The notes below the pieces were generated by a model, which was given only the letters and a program-made list of their open reading frames with translations, was not told where the DNA came from and made no database searches. Source: Pyrinomonadaceae bacterium (GTDB lineage: Bacteria > Acidobacteriota > Blastocatellia > Pyrinomonadales > Pyrinomonadaceae). Taken from it: DNA of 64,000 bases. The position numbers were made by a program, and so were the translations under genes. This document shows positions 36,735-45,938 of this stretch, piece after piece (the stretch's first letter is position 1; each line of letters starts with the position of its first letter). Where the stretch lies: NCBI GenBank assembly GCA_019186825.1, contig JABARP010000010.1, positions 1-64,000 on the forward strand. Direction: 5' to 3'.

Positions 36735-38030
36735 GTGAAACTGCCCTTTACAACATTCTTCTCCGACCGTGGCGGCCTGGCTCGCATCCTCCGTGGCGTA
36801 CCGTGGGGCGTTTGGTATGTGCTTACCGGCATCGCCGCGGCATTGATCGTCATCAGCCACAGGCCGGATGCGGTGATGAACGCGCAATTCTGGGCAGAGG
36901 ACGGCCGTGTCTGGTATGCACAAGCCTATAACCTCGATCCGCTCGCCGCTTTCCTTCTTCCGGAGGCCGGATACTATCAGACGGTTTCCCGGGCCGTTGC
37001 CGCCCTCTCGCTGCTTGTTCCGCTTGCATGGGCACCATTGGTACTAAATCTCTTTGCGATCGCCGTACAGGCCTTTAACGCGTTCTTTATCATCTCGGGT
37101 AGAATGTCGCAGGCGATCCCGAGCCGTCTATTCCGTTTCGGAGCGGCGTTCATCTATCTTGCTCTGCCGAATTCATACGAAACATCGGCAAACCTTACAA
37201 ACACGCAGTGGCATCTCGCACTGACGGTTCTATTGATCATCTTCGCAACGCCTGCCGAAGAGATCGCGTGGAAGATATTCGACAACGTGGTCGTTGCACT
37301 GTCTGCGTTGAGCGGGCCGTTGTGCCTGCTTTTGCTGCCGATCGCCGGGATCAAGTATTTTTATCGGCGGGAGAAACGCCTGCTCGTTCTCGGCTCGGTC
37401 CTGCTGATCGGCTGTGCGGTACAATTCTCCGCACTATTTACGAACGAAAGGCCGTCGAGCGAGCTGCTGGGTGCGACATTTTTTGGCGGCATACGCATCG
37501 TTGCCGGGCAGGTATTTGTCGGCACGCTGGTCGGCGCGAAGAATTACGGCCTATTGCGTCATAGCCATTGGTGGACGGACGTTCTCGCAACGATCATTGC
37601 GGCAGGTGGTGTCGCAGTATTCGTCCTTGCGTTCCTTTGGGGAAAGCAGGAATTGCGTTTGCTAATAATTTTCGCGGTGCTTGTTTGCTCGACCGCGCTC
37701 GTGAATCCTGCCGTTACAAAGCTTGAGCCGCAATGGATCGCGATGGAGGTGCCGCTTACGGCATCGCGTTACTGGCTGTTTCCCGGACTAGCATTCTTAG
37801 CAAGCCTGCTCTTTCTAGCGACAAATCTGCGCGTCGGAAGATTCCGCTACGTCTTTATTCTGCCGGCGTTGATGATGGTTTGGGGCTTTGTTGCGGATTG
37901 GAAGCAGCCGCGTTTCAAAGACCTCGACTTTGCCGCACACGCACGCGAGTTTGACGCCGCACGGCCCGGCGAGACAGTTACGATCCCGATCAATCCGGAA
38001 GGTTGGGAAATGCAGCTCAAGAAACGATGA
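36735..38030 (+). CDS. Polytopic membrane protein of the polysaccharide block
   Basis: 431 residues with about ten membrane helices. The first loop carries MNAQFWAEDGRVWYAQAYN, where an aspartate in a first external loop recalls GT-C-type membrane glycosyltransferases that use lipid-linked sugars, but no family match is certain. A short C-terminal soluble tail ends GETVTIPINPEGWEMQLKKR. The stop overlaps the next glycosyltransferase start in an ATGA, and the gene lies in the surface-glycan cluster, so a role in glycan assembly is plausible. Confidence 0.78.
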   Translation: MKLPFTTFFSDRGGLARILRGVPWGVWYVLTGIAAALIVISHRPDAVMNAQFWAEDGRVWYAQAYNLDPLAAFLLPEAGYYQTVSRAVAALSLLVPLAWAPLVLNLFAIAVQAFNAFFIISGRMSQAIPSRLFRFGAAFIYLALPNSYETSANLTNTQWHLALTVLLIIFATPAEEIAWKIFDNVVVALSALSGPLCLLLLPIAGIKYFYRREKRLLVLGSVLLIGCAVQFSALFTNERPSSELLGATFFGGIRIVAGQVFVGTLVGAKNYGLLRHSHWWTDVLATIIAAGGVAVFVLAFLWGKQELRLLIIFAVLVCSTALVNPAVTKLEPQWIAMEVPLTASRYWLFPGLAFLASLLFLATNLRVGRFRYVFILPALMMVWGFVADWKQPRFKDLDFAAHAREFDAARPGETVTIPINPEGWEMQLKKR

Positions 38031-39673
38031 GCGACCTTGGCGAAAAAGTTGGCCGGACGGTCGATGCTTTTCGTGAGAATGGCATCGCGGGTTTCGCTGC
38101 TCTCGTCCGTGCGTATAATGTAAAGCGAAAGAACGCACGGGCGTATGAACGCTTTATCGCCCGCGAGAAGCTCAATGATGCGAAGCGCGATGTCTTGCGC
38201 GAACGTGTCGTTGCGTTCGAACGTAAGCCGAAGATCTCCGTGATCCTTCCGGTCTATAACATCGATGAAATTTGGCTTTCGCGATGCGTCGATTCCGTCC
38301 GCCAACAGATCTACACGAATTGGGAGCTGTGCATTGCCGACGATGCTTCGACAAAGCCGCAAATCCGGCCGTACCTTGAAAAGTTGGTGGCCGAGGAACC
38401 GCGAGCGAAGGTTGTATTTCGCGGAGAGAACGGGCATATTTCCGCCGCATCGAATTCAGCACTCGAACTCGCGACCGGAGAATTTTGCGTTCTGCTTGAT
38501 CACGATGACGAGCTCGCCGAGGATGCACTTTTCTACGTTGCCGCTGAACTGAATAGCTTTCCGGACGCGAAGATGATCTTCAGCGACGAGGATGTCATCG
38601 ATGCGGAAGGGCGTCGATCGGACCCGAAATTCAAGCCTGAGTTTTCGCCCGACCTGATGCTGTCGCTAAACATGGTCACGCATCTTTCCGCATATAGCAG
38701 TGAGCTTTTGCGCGAGATCGGCGGGTTTCGGATCGGCCTTGAAGGAAGCCAGGACTATGACCTTGCGCTTCGTGTTATCGAGCGGATCGCGCCGGCCGAG
38801 ATACGCCACATTCCGCGTGTTCTTTATCATTGGCGTGCGGTCGAGACGAGCGTTGCCGCAAACCGCGGAGCAAAGCCATACGCGTTCGAGAGGGCGCGCG
38901 TCGCCATCGCTGATCACCTTGAACGGATAGGCATTGAAGCCGATGTTGTTGAGGCCGCGGACGGGTTGAATCGCGTTCGATATCCGCACGGTAGGACGAG
39001 CATCTCGCTTATTGTCGTAGGCGAAGGAAAGCATTTTGACATCGAGAGTTGTGAGACGATCTACGTCGGCGATTCGCAACAGCTTGCACGCGATCTGAAT
39101 GAGGCTGCCGCGAGAGCGACCGGCGACGCGATCATTTTCCTGGACCGTGGACTGACGCCGTATTCCAACGATTGGCTTGAGGAGCTTGCGTCTTACGTTT
39201 CGCAAAAAGATATCGGTGCGGCGGGGTGCAAGATCCTTCGAAAAGACGGTGCGATCGATCAGACAGGCCTGATCCTTGGCGGCGAAAAGACTGTCCGCAA
39301 GGCTCATCACGGGTATCCGCAGAACGCGAATGGATACTTCTTCCGAGCGGGTTTGATCGGCAATTACTCGGCAGTCTCATGGCGTGCGTTGGCGATCAGA
39401 AGTGATGTCTTCAAAAGCCTCGGCGGGTTTCGAGCGGATGAGTTTCCGAATGAGCTGTTCGATGTCGATCTGTGTCTGCGGCTTTGGCAGAAAGGTCTTC
39501 GGGGGCTCTATACGCCTTACGTCGTGATGAAAAATACGCGTGACGTATCAGATGAATATTCGCGAAACGCGCTTGCGCGATTGCGCGAGCTTTGGCCGGA
39601 TCAAACCGCGAGCGATCCTTTTTACAACCCGAATCTTTCTGCTGACGGAGGGCCTTTCGATATAGACGGCTAG
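38027..39673 (+). CDS. Two-domain glycosyltransferase family 2 protein
   Basis: 548 residues from the ATG at 38027, set by an ATGA overlap with the previous gene (an in-frame start at 38003 is less likely). A helical N-terminus leads to a GT-A domain (residues about 68-220) with ISVILPVYNIDEIWLSRCVDSVRQQ, IADDASTKPQI, LLDHDDEL (DxD) and FSDEDVIDA. A second GT2-like unit (residues about 330-530) has AIIFLDRGLTPYSNDWLEELASY and VSWRALAIRSDVFKSLGGF. Such double enzymes often add more than one sugar. Its end overlaps the rhomboid gene by 4 bases. Confidence 0.9.
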   Translation: MSDLGEKVGRTVDAFRENGIAGFAALVRAYNVKRKNARAYERFIAREKLNDAKRDVLRERVVAFERKPKISVILPVYNIDEIWLSRCVDSVRQQIYTNWELCIADDASTKPQIRPYLEKLVAEEPRAKVVFRGENGHISAASNSALELATGEFCVLLDHDDELAEDALFYVAAELNSFPDAKMIFSDEDVIDAEGRRSDPKFKPEFSPDLMLSLNMVTHLSAYSSELLREIGGFRIGLEGSQDYDLALRVIERIAPAEIRHIPRVLYHWRAVETSVAANRGAKPYAFERARVAIADHLERIGIEADVVEAADGLNRVRYPHGRTSISLIVVGEGKHFDIESCETIYVGDSQQLARDLNEAAARATGDAIIFLDRGLTPYSNDWLEELASYVSQKDIGAAGCKILRKDGAIDQTGLILGGEKTVRKAHHGYPQNANGYFFRAGLIGNYSAVSWRALAIRSDVFKSLGGFRADEFPNELFDVDLCLRLWQKGLRGLYTPYVVMKNTRDVSDEYSRNALARLRELWPDQTASDPFYNPNLSADGGPFDIDG

Positions 39674-40380
39674 CGTCTGCGGCCAAGTGCGAAAAGATGC
39701 ACCAGCGCTGCACCCGCGATAAAGCCGCCGATATGTGCCGCATAAGCGACGCCGCCCGTTGACGGATCGGTCATATATCCGGAGATCAGCTGATAGAGGA
39801 TCCAGATCCCGATCGCGACAAATGCGGGCACGGTTGTGAGAAAATTGAAGATGACCGCCCGTACCTGCCTTTGCGGGAAAAGCAGAACATATCCACCGAG
39901 CACGCCCGAGATCGCTCCGGATGCCCCGAGCATCGGGATGAGCGAATCCGGCCCCATAATGATCTGGCCAAAGGCCGCCGCAACTCCGCAAAGAAGATAG
40001 AACGCCGCGTAGCGGATGTGTCCGAGAAGGTTTTCGAGGTTATCGCCGAAGATCCAAAGGAACAGCATATTTCCGGCGATGTGCATTATACTGCCGTGCA
40101 TGAACATCGACGAGATCACGTTGAAATATACGCCGAATGGTGCCGAGTAATTCTGTATCTCGCCGACAGCCCGACCGGCCTGGTCGAGTATCGGGATGCT
40201 TGCAACGATGTCCCTGCCCGTGGTTATCTCTTTCGGCACAAGGGTGAACGCATAGGTGAAATGCTCGTTCGACCCAAGCTGCTGCAGAGCAAGGAAAACA
40301 AGTATGTTCAGCCCAATGAACGCGTAATTCACATAGGGCGTGATCGTTCTGTCCGAGTTGTCGTCGCCGATCGGGAACAT
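39670..40380 (-). CDS. Rhomboid family intramembrane serine protease
   Basis: 236 residues, six or seven helices. The catalytic serine lies in LGASGAISGVLGG (GxSG), and the paired histidine in AAHIGGFIAGA of the last helix. The oxyanion-side FMHGSIMHIAGNMLFLWIFGDNLE matches the HxxxHxxxNM helix. The enzyme cuts membrane-spanning substrates, which are not predictable here. It starts 6 bases after the stop of the symporter gene, so the two form a unit; the stop codon overlaps the converging glycosyltransferase. Confidence 0.93.
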   Translation of the reverse strand: MFPIGDDNSDRTITPYVNYAFIGLNILVFLALQQLGSNEHFTYAFTLVPKEITTGRDIVASIPILDQAGRAVGEIQNYSAPFGVYFNVISSMFMHGSIMHIAGNMLFLWIFGDNLENLLGHIRYAAFYLLCGVAAAFGQIIMGPDSLIPMLGASGAISGVLGGYVLLFPQRQVRAVIFNFLTTVPAFVAIGIWILYQLISGYMTDPSTGGVAYAAHIGGFIAGAALVHLFALGRRR

Positions 40381-40386
40381 AGTTTT

Positions 40387-41799
40387 CTAACCGATCCCTG
40401 CCGATTCGCTCGTCTGAAGAAGCTCGTAGCCCTCGCTTCGCGCGACATACGTTGCGGCCGTCAGATCGCCGACGACATTCAGCGTCGTGCGGCACATATC
40501 AAGGATGCGGTCCACGCCGATGATGATCGCGATCAGGGCCGGATCTATGCCGATCATGAACAGAATGCCGATGATGAACGGTATCGAACCGGACGGAACG
40601 CCCGCCGTGCCGATGCCGCCAAGGATCGCGAGATAAACGACTGAGAGCTGCAGTCCGAGCGTAAGATCGACGCCTGCGAGCTGTGCGAGGAAGAGCACGG
40701 TCACGCCCTCGTAAAGCGCGGTGCCGTTTTGGTTTGCGGTCGCACCGACCGTCAGCACGAAGTTGTTGATCTCCTTCGGCACACCTAGATTCTCATGCGA
40801 GACGCGAAGCGCGGTCGGGAGCGTTGCGTTCGATGATGAAGTCGAGAAGGCCGTCAGGATCACGGTCTGCACACGACGGAAAAAGTCGATGGGGTTGATC
40901 TTCGACAGAAAGTAGATCGCCAGCGAATAGACGCCGAAGAAATGCAACGCGAGGCCCAACAAGACCGTTGCGACGAACCAGCCGAGCGATGCGAGCAGCT
41001 CCAGCCCGAACTGCGCGACGTTGTTGAATAAAAGACACGCGACGGCATACGGTGCGAGCTTCATCACGATGTCGATTATCTTCGCCGTAATAGCAAAAAG
41101 GGACTCGTTGAATTTCACAAAAGGCTCGGAGACCGGTGCCGGCAGGAGCGTGATCGCGATGCCGATGATCAACGCAAAGAACATTATGTGCAGCATATTC
41201 GGGCTCGATCCCGAGAGCGAGTTGAATATGTTGCTCGGCACGACGGTCTTTACCGCCTGCATCATCGGCGAATCTGCCTTCGCTGTTTCCGCCGCCTTCT
41301 TTTGAGCTTCCGTTGCGGCTGATGCACCGCTTGAGAATTCCGCCTTTAGGACGGCCTGCGTCTCCGGACTGATCCGTTTGCCGGGCTGGATCGTGTTTGC
41401 AAGTGTTAGCCCGATGACCACGGAGATAGCTGAGATCACGAGCGTGTATGCAAATGACTTTGCGCCGATCCGCCCGAGTTTGCGTATGTCGCCGATGCCC
41501 GCGACTCCGACGACGAGCGACGAAAAGACGAGTGGCACGACGATCATCAAAAGCAGATTCAAGAAGAGCGTGCCGATCGGCTTCGTAAAATTATCGACCG
41601 TCCACACAAGCCACGGATCCTTGCCGCCGACAGCATAATTTGCGATCAATCCGCCGAAGACACCGACGCCGAGGCCGATGAATATCTTCGTGTGAAGTGC
41701 TATCCCTTTTGGCGTGTCCGGCGTCATGTCGTCCAGGTCGGTCGTCAATTCACGCTCGTATTCGTTGGCAGGGATCGTCTCCTTTTGCTGTTCGCTCAT
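40387..41799 (-). CDS. Dicarboxylate/amino acid:cation symporter (DAACS; GltP/DctA-like)
   Basis: 470 residues with eight or so helices and two re-entrant loops. Hallmarks: PIGTLFLNLLLMIVVPLVFSSLVVGVAG, the serine-rich hairpin TAFSTSSSNATLPTALRV, NFVLTVGATANQNGTALYEGV (the NxxGT ligand and sodium site), GVPSGSIPFIIGIL and GVDRILDMCRTTLNVVGD. It takes up glutamate, aspartate or C4-dicarboxylates with sodium or protons. An Ala/Lys-rich soluble insertion (about residues 155-190) extends the loop after helix 3. It precedes the rhomboid gene by 6 bases. Confidence 0.94.
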   Translation of the reverse strand: MSEQQKETIPANEYERELTTDLDDMTPDTPKGIALHTKIFIGLGVGVFGGLIANYAVGGKDPWLVWTVDNFTKPIGTLFLNLLLMIVVPLVFSSLVVGVAGIGDIRKLGRIGAKSFAYTLVISAISVVIGLTLANTIQPGKRISPETQAVLKAEFSSGASAATEAQKKAAETAKADSPMMQAVKTVVPSNIFNSLSGSSPNMLHIMFFALIIGIAITLLPAPVSEPFVKFNESLFAITAKIIDIVMKLAPYAVACLLFNNVAQFGLELLASLGWFVATVLLGLALHFFGVYSLAIYFLSKINPIDFFRRVQTVILTAFSTSSSNATLPTALRVSHENLGVPKEINNFVLTVGATANQNGTALYEGVTVLFLAQLAGVDLTLGLQLSVVYLAILGGIGTAGVPSGSIPFIIGILFMIGIDPALIAIIIGVDRILDMCRTTLNVVGDLTAATYVARSEGYELLQTSESAGIG

Positions 41800-41910
41800 T
41801 ATTTTCTTGTATTCGGCGCAAGTGTCCGCGCGCTAGGTGTTGGATTTGTGAGAGTTTAACAAATCTTTCGGCGTTTGAGTATTATTGAGGACAAGCCCAA
41901 TTCGAACCTT

Positions 41911-43194
41911 ATGCAGCGCGTACTAAATACATTTGCTATCGTCGCGACGATCTTTCTTGGATATTCGGCTGCTTTTGGCGGCCAACGTTTTGTTGCGAAT
42001 CTCTCGGGCCGGCAGGCCGTACCGCCGAATACGTCAGCAAGATCTGCGGTTTGTTCGGCAACGCTGTCACCGGTCGTCAGCGCGACAGGGACGAGCAGGC
42101 TCGATATACGGTGCACATTTGGACAGGTTTTCCCGCTTGATGCGACATTCTCTGTGCACAAGGCGGCGGTCGGCCAAACTTCGCCCGCTGTGCTAACGGT
42201 TCCCGCCGGTCGCCATAGGTTGCTGACCGGCGTGTCGATCGAGCTGGGCGATCCCGACGTGGCGCAGCTGCGGGCAAACGAATGGTATTTCCAAATTTCA
42301 ACGCCTGAGTTTCCGCAAGGTGAGCTGCGCGGCCAGGTCAAGCTCGCAAACGGTACTTACAATGATTACGACGGCGATGGCCTTACGGACCTTCAGGTCT
42401 ATCGCAACTCAGAGCACACATTCTATGCGCAGCGCAGCACCGACGGGACGCTCATTACACAGCCGCTAGGACAGCAGGGAGATTCGGTGTCGCTTACGGT
42501 TGATTTTGACGGCGATGGACTGTCCGACTTTTCGACAGCACGGTACGCTTCGGATGTGGTCTGGCGCGTTTTGCAGAGCGCGACAGGCAACGTCGTCGAG
42601 ACCCATTGGGGCAGCTCAAGCCTCGGCGATTTTTTTGCATCGGCTGACTATGACGGCGATGGCCAGTTCGACATTGCGGTGTACAGAGCGGGCGTCTGGT
42701 ACATTCTGGAAAGCTCGACGGGCACGTTCCGCTCCGACTACTGGGGAATGGGCGGCGACATACCGGCTCCAAATGACTTTGACCTCGACGGCAAGGCCGA
42801 CCTGACGGTTGCAAGGAGCGAAAGCGGCCAACGCGTCTGGTACACGCGGCTTAGCTCGACCGGTGAAATGCGTGTGGTGCAGTGGGGTTTGAGCAGCGAT
42901 GGCCTGTTTGCGGGACGATGTGATTTTGACGGCGACTCAGTGCCCGATCTGCTTGTGATCCGCAATGTCAGCGGCCAGCGGGTTTTCTATATTCGGCGAA
43001 GCTCCGACGCTCAGATGGAGGCCTTCCCATGGGGCTCAACGACCGATGTCGTCAAACTCGGCGACTATGACGGGGACGGCCGCACCGACCCGGCCGTAAC
43101 GCGTGCGGTGAACGGCCAGCGTGTCTTTTACATCCTGCAGAGCTCGAACGGCGAGCCGCGGTATGAGACTTTTGGCCTCGCGGGAGACTTTTAG
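41911..43194 (+). CDS. Secreted CHRD plus VCBS/FG-GAP repeat protein
   Basis: 427 residues from the ATG at 41911, which starts a signal peptide (MQRVLNTFAIVATIFLGYSAAF); an in-frame TTG at 41875 is less likely. A CHRD-like domain follows (FVANLSGRQAVPPN near residue 28, ending FPQGELRGQV). Then come about six VCBS/FG-GAP units of about 48 residues, each opening with a DxDxDG calcium loop (DYDGDGLTDLQVYR, DFDGDGLSDFSTAR, DYDGDGRTDPAVTR). It is probably a surface or extracellular calcium-binding beta-propeller. glcD follows 2 bases later on the same strand, but a functional link is not evident. Confidence 0.87.
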   Translation: MQRVLNTFAIVATIFLGYSAAFGGQRFVANLSGRQAVPPNTSARSAVCSATLSPVVSATGTSRLDIRCTFGQVFPLDATFSVHKAAVGQTSPAVLTVPAGRHRLLTGVSIELGDPDVAQLRANEWYFQISTPEFPQGELRGQVKLANGTYNDYDGDGLTDLQVYRNSEHTFYAQRSTDGTLITQPLGQQGDSVSLTVDFDGDGLSDFSTARYASDVVWRVLQSATGNVVETHWGSSSLGDFFASADYDGDGQFDIAVYRAGVWYILESSTGTFRSDYWGMGGDIPAPNDFDLDGKADLTVARSESGQRVWYTRLSSTGEMRVVQWGLSSDGLFAGRCDFDGDSVPDLLVIRNVSGQRVFYIRRSSDAQMEAFPWGSTTDVVKLGDYDGDGRTDPAVTRAVNGQRVFYILQSSNGEPRYETFGLAGDF

Positions 43195-43196
43195 CA

Positions 43197-44621
43197 ATGT
43201 TTGAATCTATTCATTTCAATTCCGGTGGCCGTAAGACGACGACCGCGTCGAATCCCGAAGTTCTTGCAAAATTGCGTGAGATCGTCGGCGATGAGAACGT
43301 CGTGGTCGATCCCGACCGCGTCGAACCGTACGGTGCGGACGCCGTCAAGGAGAAATTTCCGCCCGAGGCTGTCGTCTTTCCATCGACGACGCAGGAGATG
43401 TCGGCGGTCATTAAGCTCGCCAACGAATATCTTTTCCCCGTGACGGCTCGTGGCGGCGGCGTTGGATACACGGGCGGCGCGGTTCCCGTGGATGGCGGCA
43501 TCGTTGTCGGTACCGACCGTATGAAGAAGATCATCGAGTTGAACGTGGATGATCTTTATATGACGGTTCAGCCGGGCCTAACTACCTACGACGTGCAACA
43601 GGCCGCGGCCGAGGTTGGATTGCTTTACGCTCCTGATCCCGCAAGCTACAAGGACTCGTACATCGGCGGCAACATCGCCGAGAACGCGGGCGGCATGCGG
43701 ACGCCGAAATACGGCGTTACAAAGCATCATGTACTCGGCCTCGAGGTCGTGACAGGCACGGGCGAGATCATTCGCACCGGCGGCAAAACCGTCAAGAACG
43801 TCGTTGGCTTCGACCTGACGGGCCTGATGTGCGGCTCGGAAGGGATGCTCGGCATCATCACCGAGGCCACGCTGAAACTGCTCCCGATGCCTGAAGCGAC
43901 ATCGACCGTCAGGGCGAACTTTACCTCGATGGCGGCCGCGTGCAAGGTTCTCACCAAGTTCACGCCGCACGGCCTGCTGCCGATGGCGATGGAGGCGATC
44001 GATAAATTCTGCATCGCGGCCGTCGAGGAACAGTTTGCATTCGGACTCTCGCGGGATGCCGAGGCAATACTGCTCGTGGCCGTTGACGGTTCACGCGACG
44101 AGGTCGAGGAGAACGCGCGGCTCATCGAGCAGATCATTGCCGAGAATGGCGGCTTTGACGTGATCCGTGCCCGCTCGAAAGAAGAGGAAGATAAGCTCTG
44201 GGATGTGCGACGCGCGATCTCGCCCAGTTTGATGAAATACGGCACACTCAAGATCAATGAGGACGTTGTTGTACCGCGTTCGCGTGTGCCCGAGCTTGTC
44301 GCCGGCGTCGAGCAGATCGGCAAACGCAACGATACCTTTGTCGCGAACTTCGGCCACGCGGGTGACGGTAACATTCACGTGAATTTCGTCGTCGATCGCG
44401 ATGACGCTGAGGCCGTCGCACGTGCGAGAAAGTGCGTGAGCGAGACGTTCAAGCTATCGGTCGAACTTGGCGGCACGATCTCCGGCGAGCACGGCATCGG
44501 ATATGTCAAAGCTCCGTACTTAGGGTATGCTGTCGATGACGCAACGCTCGCCGTGATGAAAGGCATCAAACATACATTCGACCCGAACGGCATTCTAAAC
44601 CCCGGTAAGATGTTCGTCTGA
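43197..44621 (+). CDS. FAD-linked 2-hydroxyacid oxidase (GlcD-like)
   Basis: 474 residues of the glycolate oxidase GlcD/D-lactate dehydrogenase family. The FAD-binding PCMH domain has VVFPSTTQEMSAVIKLAN, PVTARGGGVGYTGGAVPVDGG, and YIGGNIAENAGGMRTPKYG. The C-terminal cap has NFGHAGDGNIHVNF and GGTISGEHGIGYVKAPYLG, with the active-site histidines. It oxidises glycolate, D-lactate or a related acid. glcE and glcF, which complete the E. coli enzyme, are not here, so it may act alone as D-lactate dehydrogenases do. Confidence 0.93.
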   Translation: MFESIHFNSGGRKTTTASNPEVLAKLREIVGDENVVVDPDRVEPYGADAVKEKFPPEAVVFPSTTQEMSAVIKLANEYLFPVTARGGGVGYTGGAVPVDGGIVVGTDRMKKIIELNVDDLYMTVQPGLTTYDVQQAAAEVGLLYAPDPASYKDSYIGGNIAENAGGMRTPKYGVTKHHVLGLEVVTGTGEIIRTGGKTVKNVVGFDLTGLMCGSEGMLGIITEATLKLLPMPEATSTVRANFTSMAAACKVLTKFTPHGLLPMAMEAIDKFCIAAVEEQFAFGLSRDAEAILLVAVDGSRDEVEENARLIEQIIAENGGFDVIRARSKEEEDKLWDVRRAISPSLMKYGTLKINEDVVVPRSRVPELVAGVEQIGKRNDTFVANFGHAGDGNIHVNFVVDRDDAEAVARARKCVSETFKLSVELGGTISGEHGIGYVKAPYLGYAVDDATLAVMKGIKHTFDPNGILNPGKMFV

Positions 44622-44648
44622 TAGCGGCCGATCCGCCATCTAAACGCC

Positions 44649-45455
44649 ATGAGGTACTACACGATCGCACCTTCAGAGCGGCTCGCCCCTTTTGTACGGA
44701 TCTTCTGGGTTTATGAAGGCGATGCCAGCGATGCGGAGCCATATATTTATCGAGGCTATGCTGATGCGTGTGCAGAACTCGTCTTTCATTATCGCTGCCC
44801 GTTCGATGTCTTGAACTCAAACGGAGAACGCGCAGCCTCACACGCCGCCGGATTACACGCACAGACTCGGAACGTAACCCGATGGATCGCCTCCGAGCGA
44901 TGGGCGATCTTTGGGTGCTATCTTTACCCGTTCGCGATCCCCGTGTTGCTTGGCTACCCGGCAAGCGACGTGACGGACGAGCTTGTTGACCTTCGCTCGC
45001 TTGCGGGCACTGAGGGTGCGGAGCTGGAGGAGCGGATAATGACCGCCTCCACGACGCAGGAACGCGTGGCCATACTTTCAGCCTTCCTTGAAAGACGCCT
45101 GGATCAGAACAGCCGCCCGGCGTCGCCTATCTTTGGAGCGATCGGACACATCATTCAAGAACGCGGCCTTGTGGATGTTAAGTCGCTCTCGCGGTCGGCT
45201 GAGCTATCGCACCGTCAGTTCGAGCGAAAGTTCAAGGAATTTGCCGGCTTCCCACCGAAAACCTTCACTCGCATTGCCCGCTTTCAGGCGGCGGTCAAAC
45301 AGTTCGGCACCGAAAAAACATTGACCGATATCGCGTACGATGCGGGATACTACGACCAATCGCATTTTATTGCGGACTTCAAGGAGTTTTCGGGCTATAG
45401 TCCGAAAGCCTTCTTCAAAGGTTCCGCTGAAGGATCGGAATATCTCAGCGCGTAA
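44649..45455 (+). CDS. AraC-family transcriptional regulator
   Basis: 268 residues. The N-terminal half (YYTIAPSERLAPFVRIFWVYEG, ELVFHYRCPF, GLHAQTRNVTRWIASE) is the DUF6597-like ligand domain common in AraC regulators next to small detoxification genes. The C-terminal HTH_18 has the double helix-turn-helix, with LSRSAELSHRQFERKFKEFAGFPPK and LTDIAYDAGYYDQSHFIADFKEFSGYSPKAF. It is likely to control its own gene or the three small genes downstream. A terminator hairpin overlaps its stop codon. Confidence 0.92.
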   Translation: MRYYTIAPSERLAPFVRIFWVYEGDASDAEPYIYRGYADACAELVFHYRCPFDVLNSNGERAASHAAGLHAQTRNVTRWIASERWAIFGCYLYPFAIPVLLGYPASDVTDELVDLRSLAGTEGAELEERIMTASTTQERVAILSAFLERRLDQNSRPASPIFGAIGHIIQERGLVDVKSLSRSAELSHRQFERKFKEFAGFPPKTFTRIARFQAAVKQFGTEKTLTDIAYDAGYYDQSHFIADFKEFSGYSPKAFFKGSAEGSEYLSA

Positions 45456-45473
45456 CGCGCTCGTCGTTTTTTT
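45447..45473 (+). terminator. Rho-independent terminator whose loop is the araC-type stop codon
   Basis: A 6-bp stem AGCGCG (45447-45452) with CGCGCT (45456-45461) has the regulator's TAA stop as its 3-base loop, and a run of seven T starts at 45467. The short loop and the 5-base gap before the T run make it moderate in quality. It would separate the regulator from the three genes downstream. Confidence 0.55.
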
Positions 45474-45545
45474 CCAATTCCTATAGGTAAGGTATCGTCT
45501 AGTCTCAATACTTGCGGCCGCCCTTTGCGTCCGCGATCAAGAATT

Positions 45546-45938
45546 ATGGGTAACGAAATAGAGCAAGAGCTGTCAGAACTTGCGGCAGATTGGGCCGCGG
45601 CGATGGTCGCAAATGATGCGGAACGAATTGGAGGCGTAATGGCCGACGAGTGGGTGATGGTTTCCGACCGCGGCATTGCGTCGAAAGAATACCTTCTTGA
45701 ACTAATTCGCTCAGGAGAGTTGACGCACAGCCGATTCGAAGCTGTAAGCGACCTGCGCATAATGGTTTACGGCGAAAGTGCCGTGCTTACGGCGCGTGTC
45801 GAGAATACGGCGCATTTTCGCGGTCAGGCTTTCAAAGCCGATGAATGGACGACCGATCACTTCGTCAAACGGGACGGAAGATGGGTTTGCGTCTTGAGCC
45901 AGATCACAGCCGCTCTCAATGAATCAAGAGGAGAATGA
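45546..45938 (+). CDS. NTF2-like (DUF4440/SnoaL-like) protein
   Basis: 130 residues from the ATG at 45546 (an in-frame TTG at 45525 would add seven). The pattern is that of DUF4440: an opening helix LSELAADWAAAMVANDAERIGGVMADEWVMVS, then GIASKEYLLELIRSGEL and strands FEAVSDLRIMVYGESAVLTARVE and KRDGRWVCVLSQITAA. No specific activity can be assigned. Its end overlaps the next start in an ATGA, so it is translated with the two VOC genes. Confidence 0.87.
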   Translation: MGNEIEQELSELAADWAAAMVANDAERIGGVMADEWVMVSDRGIASKEYLLELIRSGELTHSRFEAVSDLRIMVYGESAVLTARVENTAHFRGQAFKADEWTTDHFVKRDGRWVCVLSQITAALNESRGE

